From Melitaea cinxia (taxonomy: Eukaryota; Arthropoda; Insecta; Lepidoptera; Nymphalidae): 64,000 bases of DNA. The first letter of the stretch is position 1, and the number at the start of each line of letters is the position of its first letter. Where the stretch lies: assembly GCF_905220565.1 (NCBI RefSeq), contig NC_059401.1, positions 16,054,766 through 16,118,765 of the forward strand. The letters are read 5' to 3'. This document shows positions 33,715-44,716 of this stretch, piece after piece. The notes below the pieces were generated by a model, which had not been told where the DNA came from, searched no databases, and saw only the letters and a program-made list of their open reading frames with translations. The translations under genes were made by a program, and so were the position numbers.

Positions 33715-34184
33715 TAACGAAGTTCCTTACGGCAGGCTTGACATTTGGCTGGGCGACCGAACTGAAAAAAATGTGATACTAAAACCGTAAAAAAAATATA
33801 TAACGGAAGTGACGTAATATCAGTCACACGACTGTATAATATGACGTTTGTAAAACTAAAATATTACTAGGAAACTTTTTAAATATTATTTATGTAATTT
33901 TATACTGTCGACAAAAATAAATAAAGACATGTTTTTTTATTTCACCTAATAGTTTGAATTATTATTATTATTATTTTGTTTGATTTATTTTATTTTACAG
34001 TATTTGTTATTTTCTAAAATACTAAATTTCCTAAATACTTTTATGTACTTAATTAAAAACCAATCAACAAAATTAAAAAAAAATCAAGAACTATAAAATA
34101 TATATAAAAATTCAACTTTTTTTTTCAAATTGTGTTGCTGCTTTTTTGTCAAGTTCTATACTATCCGAAGGAACTTCGTTCCTA
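33715..34184. mobile_element. Q element (inverted ends, ~470 bp)
   Basis: AACGAAGTTCCTTACGG at the left is answered by CCGAAGGAACTTCGTT at the right, a 13 bp shared inverted core. The interior (TTGACATTTGGCTGGGCGAC, then AT-rich) has no frame. It is likely a non-autonomous DNA transposon. Confidence 0.55.
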
Positions 34185-34822
34185 CCTGGTGTCCCATGTT
34201 ATTGATGTAAGAACTATATAGTCGCTTTACATGGCTTATTTATATTACATGATTATTATTTTTTAATTTATTTAAAGTTTTATTATATGGTTATTATTTG
34301 AAAATTAAACATTTCCTGTAATTTTTAGCATTGATAACGGTTTTGTTATAGCTAAACTTAATCATTTTTTTAAAGAATATCCTTTAACTATAGTAATTGC
34401 TTTAAATAATTTAAATTAATTTGTGTAAAGCGATAAAGTGTGCAATTTATAGTTTAATAAAAAAGAAAATAAAACACAAATATAAAATAAAACATTTTGT
34501 AATTAGATAAGTGTTTTACATAAATAATCACGTAAAATTGTAATTAAATTAGCTTTCCATGACATAAAACATTAACAGTTTCGGAATAAATTAACACCAA
34601 ACTTAATAGTCCTTGGAATGTAAACAAAATGCGCGTCACGCAAAACAAACAATTATCATGTGGCCGTTCAGTCTTTCCTTTTGAAGTCACATGTCTAAGT
34701 ATGGACAAAACAAGTTATTTGAAATGTCAACACCAGTCTGAAAAAAAATATATAAATAAAATATAAATAAAATTAAAGTAAACAAAACACTAAAATATAA
34801 ATTAAAATAAAACTTTACTTAC
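34185..34822 (-). other. start of inferred intron 1
   Basis: AT-rich sequence downstream (minus strand) of the GTAAGT donor at 34822-34817. I could not find the acceptor or a second exon between here and position 1. Confidence 0.35.
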
Positions 34823-34882
34823 AATAACAGGCGGTGGATAGTCAAGTTTCGGCGCACGAAATATATCTACGAGATGAACCAT
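34823..34882 (-). CDS. first coding exon, unidentified protein
   Basis: On the minus strand an ATG at 34882 opens a 20-codon frame reading MVHLVDIFRAPK...PPPVI, which runs directly into GTAAGTAAAG, a consensus splice donor, leaving a phase-0 exon. An in-frame TAA lies nine codons upstream, and no other ATG occurs between the inferred initiator (35009) and this one, so the start choice is unambiguous. The context at -3 is C and at +4 is G, only moderate. The exon sits at the edge of a CpG-rich island typical of insect housekeeping or developmental promoters. I do not recognise the peptide: it is not an obvious signal peptide (charged R, K, D early), so a cytosolic or nuclear protein is more likely. 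The first intron would be long, since no second exon is apparent over the next 34 kb. Alternatively this could be the leader exon of a non-coding RNA with a chance frame. Confidence 0.45.
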
Positions 34883-35009
34883 ATGGACAGATAATTTAAT
34901 TCCAATTTAAACGAAACTGTTAATGCTAAAACGGCGGGAGGTATACGCGGTCGTACGTTACACGGGGCGGGGCGGTATGTGCTACTCGCGCGACGGTCGG
35001 ACGTTGACT
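34883..35009 (-). other. inferred 5' untranslated leader
   Basis: About 126 nt from the TCAGTC initiator to the ATG, without any upstream ATG. It contains CCGCCCCGCCCCG, an Sp1/KLF-type GC box, and becomes AT-rich in its last 45 nt. Confidence 0.35.
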
Positions 35010-35140
35010 GAGTCGCGCGAAGGCATACGCACGCGGGAGAGGGGGTACGCACTCACGCAGCCGTGACAGCCAATCGCGTGCGTGCGTCGCGCGCACCCCC
35101 GCACCTCAGGCCCCGCCCCGCGCTCTCCGTCACCTCACAA
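34925..35140 (-). promoter_or_regulatory. CpG-rich promoter island
   Basis: In a window otherwise AT-rich, this ~210 bp is packed with CG dinucleotides (GTCGCGCGCACCCCC, GTACGACCGCGTATACC in reverse complement). On the minus strand TCAGTC (35011-35006) fits the arthropod initiator, and GCACA at +28 to +32 fits 4 of 5 positions of the DPE. No TATA box is present, as expected for a DPE promoter. GC boxes lie on both sides. The opposite (plus) strand shows no matching exon. Confidence 0.55.
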
Positions 35141-37020
35141 TCGATGCCCTATATTGCATTAATTATTTAGGAAACACGCAATGAGATAACACGAGGTGGC
35201 AGATAAGGGATCTACGGACTTTAAATAAATCATCAAGTTTTAGTTTTTTTTTTTAACTTGAGTCTATTGTAAGGGCGAAGCTTTATCTTGATAACGCATT
35301 ATTCACGATGTAATGTCGTTCGCAATGCTGTGATTGTTTTTATTCAGTAGAAGGTGTTTTTTTTACTTTACCTTTAGTGAACATGTATTTTTATCTTAGA
35401 TTTATATTTAGCTTGTATAGCCTAAATATAGATAACTATACATACATATTTATAATACACATACCTTGATATATTTTTATAACAGTACAGTAAATGATAG
35501 TAAACGACTTTGTAATTAAGGTTAATTCTGTTCAAAGAAGAGGGTTCTTGAGGTGTTTTTTATTTCCGGAGTAAAACTAATATCAGAAAGTTTATAAAAT
35601 CGTTTTATTTACTATTTTTTCATAACGGATTTTTTTATTTTGCATCTTTAACACAAATCTAAACTTCAATCATATGTATACAATATGTGTTCTCGTACAC
35701 ATCACAATAAAAAGTTTGACAATTGCACGATAAATAATATTCTAACTTACCAAATTATTCGTAATAATTTCTTACTGACACTTCGATACAATTGAAAAAT
35801 AAAGAAATAATTCGTTTTAAAATTAGTGAAAAAAAAAATTGAACCACGATTCTGAAGGAGAGGTCACGTGGGTAAGTATTAAGTTTCCTATAACATTGTA
35901 TGCGACACTACCTTCAGATTTACAGTATTGTTCTTGTTTATTAATAGTAATAATTATTAAAATATTTATTTTTTAGAATTAGCCAGTAAACGAGTGGACG
36001 TGTTATCTAGATGGTCACCATCACGTATAAACATTTACTTAAGGGATGAGATATAGAAGGGTTCAGCAATAAATACGCAAAGTAGCTAGAATGTAATATC
36101 GGATATTAGATTCAAGAATTTCCAACTCTCATATTAAACTTGCGAGTTGAACTACTTGGATCCAATTTTTTTGGGCATGTTTGGTACTACCTTCGTTGAG
36201 TCTTCAGTTTCGTTGATTTTCGTGTTTATGTTGGTGTCAAGGTCAGCTAATACAGTTCCTACGGACTTTTTTTAAAATTTAGGTATAAATTCAACATAAC
36301 TCGCTTTCTACCTTAGTGGGGTATCTCTTGAAAATTTATCGTCAGTAAAAAGCCCTACACGAACTACCTACGCGAGTTTTTGTATCACATTTGTATCATA
36401 ATAGCCTTACAAATTGTGTAGATATCGATAGAATAAAAGAAAAAAAAAAAAAAAAAACAGAAATTAAGATATATGTAATTGTATTAAAAACGTTTTCTTT
36501 TTTCAAATTTAGTTAAAAATGTTTAGATGATATCTAGTATATTCTTTATACGGACATTGGCCTATTGCCAATGACCCATTGGCAATGTAGGGTAGAAGCC
36601 TCTTACAAAGCTTACGTCACTGGCGTAAGTACCATTTCTTATGAAATAGAAGGCATATAGGTTTTTAACGGCAGGTACTATAATAAAATTAATTCATTTT
36701 TGTAAATTCATGTGCGGATTTTGTCAAACAAAAACTATTACAGCTTCTTAATTTTAGTTTCAAGTTTGTCATAGTATAACGGGTTATATTAGTAATATAA
36801 TATTTTTTATTATTTTATACCATCTACGATATAAAAAAAAAGTAACTCATCATCAAAGACATAATATAGCTAATACATAATTATGTGGATTTTAAACATA
36901 TCATAAATTAGAATATTTTATGCTTCGTCAAATTAGTATCTAACTTACGATAAATTAGTTTAATACATTGTTATAGAGGTACAAAGTTCGTTCTATCTCT
37001 TTATTAAATTCACACAGTAT
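35141..37020. other. AT-rich upstream flank, no gene seen
   Basis: It contains a poly(A) run at 36438-36458 and nested hairpins at 36555-36587 (ATTGCCAATG acc CATTGGCAAT is a perfect 10-bp arm pair). No coding signal. Confidence 0.4.
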
Positions 37021-37025
37021 GCCGT

Positions 37026-37052
37026 TCGTAGCGAATCGTAGCGAATCGTAGC
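37026..37052. repeat. 10-bp tandem repeat x2.6
   Basis: CGTAGCGAAT is repeated twice and followed by CGTAGC. Confidence 0.9.
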
Positions 37053-37289
37053 AGGAAATGCTCGTAGCATGTACGTCTTAATGTCTAAGCATGCATCAAG
37101 ATTCATCTCGTCCACCGTCACCTGCTGCGGAACGTGTTGAGAATAACGAATGAATTTAGACATTGGACATATGTTGATACTATATGTTACATAATTACTT
37201 GCTATGTTATATTACGTAATTACTAAGTACGAGTATTAAATAGGTGTTTAGAGAAAAGATTATGTAAATTATTATGACTATTTTGTTTG

Positions 37290-37292
<3 letters not shown>

Positions 37293-37326
<34 letters not shown>
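37293..37326. repeat. (TA)n microsatellite
   Basis: About 17 uninterrupted AT dinucleotides. Confidence 0.97.
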
Positions 37327-37330
<4 letters not shown>

Positions 37331-38015
37331 AAAATTCGAATATATATATTCGAAAGCTGGTGCTGTTAGTGTGATCCCATTTAAATTTGAGCGACATCCG
37401 ATGAAGATAAATTGTGCAACAAAATTGTGTCAACTTGCATTTGTATATTTGACACATAAAGAAAATATATATAATTATTTAAGTTTCAATAAAGCTTATA
37501 TTTTTAAAACCCAATAGATATTTATTATGACAAATGACGTCACGAGTCAAGATTCCAGAAAGGTTCTTCATTTGAAAATAAAAAAAAAATATTTATTTAT
37601 TTAAATAATATAAATTAATTAGTTTACATTTTGTGTATTTTATTCTAAAGCCATTCTCCTAACCTCGATTGCGACGTTGTATACATATAAAAGTAGAACG
37701 AAGGCAATGACCCGTATCTTGTTTATAAGAGACAAAACAGTACTTCGCTTCGACAGCGAATGTATAAAACGCAATTAGTTTTGCCGTCGATACTAAATTG
37801 ATGGCGACTTTCACGTTTATTACTGTTGAATGAGATGTTCGATAAGTTTATTTGTTGAATGTATTGAGACACTTGTAATTATATTTTTCTATTTATATTT
37901 AACGTAGGGTTGGTTTTAATATTGTAACAAACGTTCTGGTGTAGTGATGTGTGTAGACGCCTAAACGCGTTGCTACTTGTTTGAGGATTAAAACATTTGT
38001 TTCCGGTTTGGATAT
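37327..38015. other. AT-rich DNA; P-like scrap near 37355-37410
   Basis: CATTTAAATTTGAGCGACAT resembles the interior of the P copy at 39720. No gene is seen. Confidence 0.4.
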
Positions 38016-38212
38016 CTCTCCTTATGAGTTTTCCCGTCACGCCTCAGAGAGCACGTTAAGGCGTCGGTCCCGGTTCTTATATGTATACTTATAAGCGATC
38101 GTTACTTATAGTAGTGAATATATCCTCTAACCTGCAGTGAAGCAGCGTGGCGGCTTAAGCCTTCTGCTACATAAAAAGAGGTCTATGCCCAAAAGTGAGA
38201 TGTTACTGACCC
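38016..38212 (+). repeat. B-family SINE body and tail
   Basis: Blocks CGCCTCAGAGAGCACGTTAA, GCGATCGTTACTTATAGTAG and AGGTCTATGCCCAAAAGTGA follow the order of the family. The tRNA head is missing. Confidence 0.75.
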
Positions 38213-39719
38213 AATAGTGAGGTTGAAATTGTTCGGAGAATTATGTTCAGTTGAAAGTTTAGGTATTTATGACCGAAATTTAAAGTATCGGCTTAAAATT
38301 AACAGTGCTAATTAATTCATACTGTAATTGTAATTTTATTAGAGCTTACACAACGATCATAATAAAGGCATGCAATGTTAATTATTCTTTTATTTAAATG
38401 AAGTTACCTCACACTCCTCACGTTGCTGAAAATGAATGTTACAAAATTTAAAGTTTTACATAAAAGTTATAGAGATTTGTAATTTCTACCTATACTTATA
38501 TCATGTAGCTGAACTGCTGAAGTGTTGGTTCATTTGTTTATATAAGATGATACCAGAATCTTCTATTCCGATTTCTAAAGTTTTTTTTGCATTAGAAAGC
38601 CGTTTTATTGAACGTTATAGGCTATAAAAATTATGATAGGACTCATATCGATCGGGTGGATAAACGTCAATGCAAACGGAATCACACGGATCAGCTAGGT
38701 TTAAAAAATAATAGTTATATTGAAAAATAGAAACACTTTTACAAGGTAAACATATAACATGTAATTTACACTTTACGTTATAAAACCTAACAAAAGTTGA
38801 TCGTTCTGGTGCAGTAGTATAAAAGTTAAAGACTACGGTAATGGGTTTGATTATCGGTTGAAGTAAATATCTGTATGGTCAAATAATTATTTCTGTTAAG
38901 CTTTTAGTTCTGGGTGGTATCATAAACATCTTTTGATAAGGACTATATCAATTAACCTTTTAGCGAATGAACTATTTAACGGTCGAAGTAATGGATAAGA
39001 TCTTCGCTATCTCCACCGAATCATCATTAAATAATAATAATAAAAATATAAAAAAGCATGTAGTAAAATATAAAAAAGATTTAATACAATGTAAAAAATT
39101 AATAATAAAGAAGAATTTAAAATACAATTTCTTGACATCTATCAAAAAAAAAAGACAAAAAAAAAACAAAATAAAAACTAGAAATGAGGTTTCATTATTA
39201 TTTCCATAGTTAGTTAGTATATATATGTGGATACGCCACAGCCTGCTACCAAGCATGGAGACCGATTAAGTCCAAACCTTTCTCCTCAAAGACAGGAATC
39301 CGTTTTAATAAACGAGTAGTTTCAATTCAGCCTAGTTTGAGATGAAAATAACAATCTCATTGGTACCTACATTTATTATTCTTATAAATATCTGCAAAGT
39401 ACCTTCCAGTACAAGCGAATCAGCTATATTCTTTATAATAAGATCTCAACTTTGATATTCGTAACAACTTTTACTATCCACGTCGAAGGTGAGACAAACA
39501 AACAGAAATATTACTTACTTTGTCAGGGATGGGCGGGAATTGGATACATTCCAACGGGGACGTACCAGAGTGGAGAAGGCAGGTGCAATCTATATAGTGT
39601 ACACAATTGCTTGCTATTTATCCAGTTTATATGCATGGATTTGTTTTATATAAGAGTTCTCATCATTTTGAAATAAATAATAAATTTCCGTTAAACGTTG
39701 TCCAAAAAAAGGGGGAGGT
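38213..39719. other. AT-rich DNA, no gene seen
   Basis: Lysine- and phenylalanine-rich frames at 38967-39256 on both strands reflect A/T-runs. 39500-39600 is GC-richer (GATGGGCGGGAATTGG) but not recognised. Confidence 0.4.
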
Positions 39720-40335
39720 TCTCATTTCGATGGTATTTTTTTTATATATTACTTTTGATGACGATTTTGATGACTTTTATTTCAATCGAAATATGGTGCA
39801 TGTCACGTGTTTTAATTTAAATTTGATTGAGATTTAACAAGTAATTGTAACTAATTTTTCGTCGAGCTTCGTTATATTACACCGCTTTACTTTTACTACG
39901 TATGCCGATTTTGATATTTCATATTTTAATCGAAAGCTGATACTTGTACTATAGTTCCATTTAAATTTGATTGAGATATAATGAATACTTTTCGAGTATT
40001 ATTTGATAAAGCGTATTTACTTTATTTATTATACCTTATAGAAGATCACAGCTAAATAATACAGTTTTCAAGCAGATTTGTGTTCCTGTTGGTGATGGTG
40101 AGTAAGGTGACCAGAGCTCCTGGGGAGGATTGGGGATTTGGTCGGCAACGCGCTTGCGATGCTTCTGGTGTTGCAGGCGTCTATAAGCTACGGTAATCTC
40201 TTACCATCTGGTGAGCCGTACGCTTATTTGCCGACCTAGTGATATAAAAAACAGATTATTTTTTCGTCTACTTACGTTGTATTACTTGTCGATGTAATTG
40301 AAGTCGTTTTTTTTTCTTTTGCGAGCAAACACAAT
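39720..40335 (+). mobile_element. P element split by a C insertion
   Basis: The P interior (CGATTTTGATGACTTTTATT, AATCGAAAGCTGATACTTG) runs to GCGTATTTACTT at about 40022 and resumes after 40252 with GATTATTTTTTCGTCTACTT, ending GTAATTGAAGTCG. In the uninterrupted copy at 14222 these two pieces are adjacent. The C element therefore arrived later. Confidence 0.75.
40033..40252 (+). repeat. C-family retroposon, 5'-truncated, nested in P
   Basis: It starts within the family at the GAAGATCACAGCTAAATAAT block and continues to GACCTAGTGATATAAAAAA. The loss of the first ~75 bp is the truncation expected from incomplete reverse transcription. Confidence 0.85.
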
Positions 40336-40344
40336 TATGTAATA

Positions 40345-41021
40345 CTAGCTGTGCCCGCGGCTTCGCCCGCGTTGAAATCAGTGTGTCACAAAGTTTTCCC
40401 GGCAAACTTCCAGTGAAACTCTCATCAAAATCGTCTTGAACCGCATGCAAGGCATCAAGCCGTTCCGTAAACCTTCGTCTTGAACCGCATGAAAATCCGT
40501 TCGGTAGATTTTAACGAAATCGATCACATACACTTTTGGGGGCATTGTTTTATAATACACTAACTGTTACCCGCGACTAAATCCGCGTAGTTATGAAGAT
40601 AATTATGCATTACTATTAAGATGTTTAGTGCACTTCTTTTTATTTCAGTCACTTGAAATGCTTATTACACTGAGTAACTTTTTAAAAGGCACAATTTAGT
40701 ATAATTTAATAGTTGTTTTTATAAAATCTCTCTATACACCACATTCTTAGTTTTATTTTCAGGCTGCAGTATAAATAACCTATCGACAAACTTATAGCTG
40801 CTGTATATGTTTCATACAAACTATCAACCCCAATTAAACCCCCTTAGCAGGGGAATATCGCAAAATCCGTTCTTAGCGGACGTCTATACTAACTATAATC
40901 TACCTCTCTGCCAAATTTCATCTTTATCCATCCTGGATGGATGGACCCTCCAGCAGTTTTTGGGTTCTCGTGATGAGTGAATCAGTGACCTTTCGCTTTA
41001 ATATATATTATAGATTACGAT
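40345..41021 (+). repeat. R tails, two fragments
   Basis: ACTAGCTGTGCCCGCGGCTT starts one fragment, and CTAACTGTTACCCGCGACTA at about 40559 starts a second. The second leads into a partial unit (CAAAATCCGTTCTTAGCGGA) of the tandem array that follows. A smaller direct repeat, CGTCTTGAACCGCATG, occurs at 40431 and 40477. Confidence 0.6.
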
Positions 41022-41850
41022 GCATTATTTGGACACCTCCTCACCATCTATAGAGCATACATTTTAAATTTTAAGTCTCTTACTTAAAAAACATATACAT
41101 ATAAACTTCCAACCCCCGTTTTATCCCCTTAGGAGTCAAGTTTCATAAAATCTGTTCTTAGCGGATGTCTACGCCCTATAAGGAATTTACTTGCCAAATT
41201 TCAAGTTTGTAGCTGTTATAGTTTCGGAGATTTCGTGATGAGTGAGTCAACCTACCATCCCCCGTTTTAACCCCAAAAGGGAATAGATTTCTAAAGATAC
41301 ATTATTTGGACACCTTCTCAACATATATAGAGCATACATTTTAAATTTCAAGTCTCTCACTTCAAAAACATAGGACTTTCATACAAACTTCCAACCCCCA
41401 TTTTATCCCCTTAGGGATCGAGTTTCGTAAAATCCGTTCTTAGCGGATGTTTACGCCCTATAAGCAACCTACCTGCCAAATTTCGAATTTGTAGCTGGTC
41501 TAGTTTCGGAGATTTCGTAATGAATGAGTCAACCTACCATCCCCCGTTTTAACCCCAAAAGGGAGTTGATTTCTAAAGATACATTATTTGGACACCTCCT
41601 CACCATCTATAGAGCATATATTTTAAATTTCAAGTCTCTTAATTCAAAAACATAGGACTTTCATACAAACTTGCAACCCCCGTTTTACCCCTTTAGGGGT
41701 CGAGTTTCGTAAAATCCGTTCTTAGCGGATGTCTACGTCTTATAAAGAGCCTACCTGCCAAATTTCAAGTTTGTAGGTGTTATAATTTCGGAGATTTCGT
41801 GATGAGTGAGTGACCTTTCGCTTTTATATATATTATTATAGATTATAGAT
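41022..41850 (+). repeat. 277-282-bp tandem array in an R tail
   Basis: GCATTATTTGGACACCTCCT-type unit starts lie at 41022, 41299 and 41581. Each unit contains CTTCCAACCCCCGTTTTA, CGTTCTTAGCGGATGTCTAC, TGCCAAATTTCAAG and GAGATTTCGTGATGAGTGAG. With the partial unit before it there are about 3.7 copies. The array ends in GTGACCTTTCGCTTTTATAT, also seen at the end of the leading partial unit. Confidence 0.85.
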
Positions 41851-41860
41851 AAATGTAAAG

Positions 41861-42785
41861 TTGTGAATTGTAAATATGTATAATATTTTGTATAAATAAA
41901 GTCATATAAATTGTTTTGTATAATAATATTAACACAACTAACTACACGTTTCCTGTAGTTTCACACACATAGGTTAAATTATTGTTATTACTACAACTGA
42001 CTACAAAATTAAAAGAAAATTTAAGCATTTATATTCTGTTTTCTTTAAGATCATTGACACTTTTATGATGACAAATGTACATCTCACGCGGTTACACTCG
42101 CCTACCTGTTTACTCATTGTTCCATATTGCTTTCATAATCATTACATTATAATATATCACCTAATATCTTCCAAAACTAATTCTGTAGCCTTTTATATCA
42201 TAATCGATTTTAAAAGAAGTTTAAAAGTACCCAAAAAATTTTTTTATTAATTTTAATTTTCTACTCGATAGTTAAATAAAATCCACGACAGATATTTATA
42301 GATAAAAAATATATCCATTCTTCGATGTTTTCAACAGTGGAATGTCCAATAAATACGTAGTGAACTTTGTTTGCCTTTGGGAATTATATCGCACATAATA
42401 TAGGATTCCAGGCTTGAAAAGTATGCTCTTCGAAGCAAGTAAACATTGATTGTATTTTAAATGTATAAATGTATTTTACAATGCATTATAAAGTAATCGT
42501 TTTGTGTCATCTATAAAATATTACATAAAGTTGAAAAGTTTCGTTTAAACGCGTTAATCTCGGGACGTAGAGAAATCAATATTTCACATGGCTTTTTGAA
42601 GAAAAATGCAATAAAAAATTGCTTTGAATAATTAATACTTGATTTTTTTTTTACTTTTTCCGGTTGATTCATATACAGATATAGTAACTACTAATATTAT
42701 TCATCGAATTTATATATTATTTATCAATATAATTATCATCTTTGAAAACTTATACTTTTTATGCATTGGCATTATATGAGGATTT
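41861..42785. other. AT-rich unique DNA, no gene seen
   Basis: No coding signal or recognised repeat. Confidence 0.45.
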
Positions 42786-43028
42786 GTTTTTTTTTTTTTT
42801 TTTAATATTTAGGTCGGCAATCAAGCGTACGGCTCACCTGATGATAAATTACTACCATTGACACCTCCAACATCAGAAGCATCTCTGGTCATGTTACCCA
42901 CTAACAGAAATACAATACTGCTTGAAAACATAAAACATATTTAGCTCATCTTCCGATAGAGTGAGACACAAACCCAGTCGCGCTGCTCCACATTTTGAGT
43001 AGGAAATTCCTGCTGTGCCCTACATTAG
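42786..43028 (-). repeat. C-family retroposon, diverged
   Basis: It begins with a T-run (the A-tail on the minus strand), then AGGTCGGCAATCAAGCGTAC, ATCAGAAGCATC and the family start GTGCCCTACATTAG. A part near GGCAACGCGC is deleted. Confidence 0.8.
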
Positions 43029-44439
43029 ATAAAAATGTTTATCAAAGGATTTTTTGATATAATATTTATTTATTACCTACTTCAAATACCTAGTATTAAA
43101 GATATCACAAAATCTATTCGCCAAATCTGTATAAAATTTAAATGAAATCACATAACAAACACCAGTTTTGCAATAAAAATTACAATTAAATCGAACATCC
43201 TCTTTTTGGGAATTTATAAATACCATCAATTGGGAAACTGGTAAAATTAACAAAACTTGTTTCTGTTCTAACTTCATTGTTCCTGTATCTATTTGTTTAT
43301 AGCAGATGGTCAGATAAGCAATTTGGCAAAACGTATGCTCCTCCAACGTTGCCAAATGCCTGCCACGCGTTGGTATGACCTTAATATGTCTTTATCTCGT
43401 GTACAGTCATAGATTCAGGGCAACTTGCCACAATGCATTATCCAATTTTAAAAGGATTTTGTTTCTACAAATAACACATACTATCGTGTAAATATTGTAA
43501 TGAATGACATGAAAATATTTTACAGATTTTTTTTTTTTGGAAACGCATGAAAGAATATGGTTAGTATATTACATTGAAATTTCTCAAATCTCTCAAGATA
43601 TATGATTTCATTTTAATTAAACATTCTTAGAAAAAGTTAAACTTATGTTAAAAAAAAATTCTAATACTTTTTTTAACATCGAGATTTTGTATGACAAATA
43701 AGTCAACCTTATCAATAATTTACCGAATCAGTAATATTTTTAACACGATTGCAGAAGAAGGGTAACGTTTTTCGTTCCTCTTTAGATAATTACCAAGTTA
43801 CAGAGAGAACAAGAAGATAAATATTACAGTATACAGATCTAAATATACTTCAAAACATGTTGGAATACATTGCAGCGAAACCATTGTTGCGGAAGTCCTA
43901 GTCAAAATTAGCCAGTTTTTTACATAAGCAATTGTTTTTACAACAACATTTCCATTCTCGTTTCACCCTTACAATAACTTTACCTCAAAAGAAAAACATG
44001 ATTCCAAAAACACAACTCATCTTTATGAATAGTCGGGTAAAATATAGTAAATTGTACGGGACGAATGTAACGTTCGAATGGAACGCGAGCAATGCGTCCC
44101 CAACGAGATATTTTATTCATTACTCGATCAAATGAAAAGGAATGTGATCGAGTTTCAAAATCTAAAGTTGTATTTAATTGATGGCTTTGAATTATTCAGT
44201 CGGGCTCGTTTCATTTTGTAATTATTGTATAAATTATTTACCGAGTCGTGTTTAGTGGTGTAGTTTGTGAAACATATGAATAGATCTTTGTTGGACATTT
44301 ATTATTATTAGTCACGTTATTTTTAATAAGTTTGACAGATGATCGCATGAATGACGCGACAATAATGAATCACACACGTACATTTATATACATTTATATG
44401 TTCATATGTATACATATAAAGTTTGTTGTAAGTAACTGG
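43029..44439. other. AT-rich DNA; open minus frame 43077-43355
   Basis: The 92-codon minus-strand frame begins MATLEEHTFCQIAYLTICYK and has ordinary composition, but I recognise no domain. Its ACGCGTTGG flank suggests it is repeat-derived. GC-richer DNA at 44030-44155 is unexplained. Confidence 0.3.
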
Positions 44440-44716
44440 GGTAGGGCACAGTAGGAAAAAGCCTGCTAAAAATCTGAAACAGCCTGAGTGTAAAAGTACC
44501 TCGACCGTACAGAAGATCACAAATAAATAATACTGCTTTCAAGTAGTGTTGTATTCTTGTGATGAGTAAGGCGACCAGAGCTCTTGGAGGGATTGGGAGT
44601 AGGGTCGGCAACGCGTTTGCGATGCTTGTAGTGTTGCAGGCGTTTATATGCTACGGTAATCGCTTACCATCAGGTGAGCCGTACGCTTGTTTGCCGACCT
44701 AGTTGTATAAAAAATA
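44440..44716 (+). repeat. C-family retroposon, full length
   Basis: It runs from GGTAGGGCACAGTAGGAAAA to GACCTAGTTGTATAAAAAA with all internal blocks in order. Confidence 0.85.

Noticed and set aside
35006..35130. Bidirectional promoter with a plus-strand gene
   Set aside because: No plus-strand ATG plus donor combination follows within the next kilobase.
38967..39256. Overlapping Lys-rich (plus) and Phe-rich (minus) frames
   Set aside because: Both are produced by A- and T-runs on the same DNA.
43077..43355. 92-codon minus frame as a gene
   Set aside because: There is no recognisable domain, no splice or promoter context, and AT-rich codons; it may be repeat-derived.
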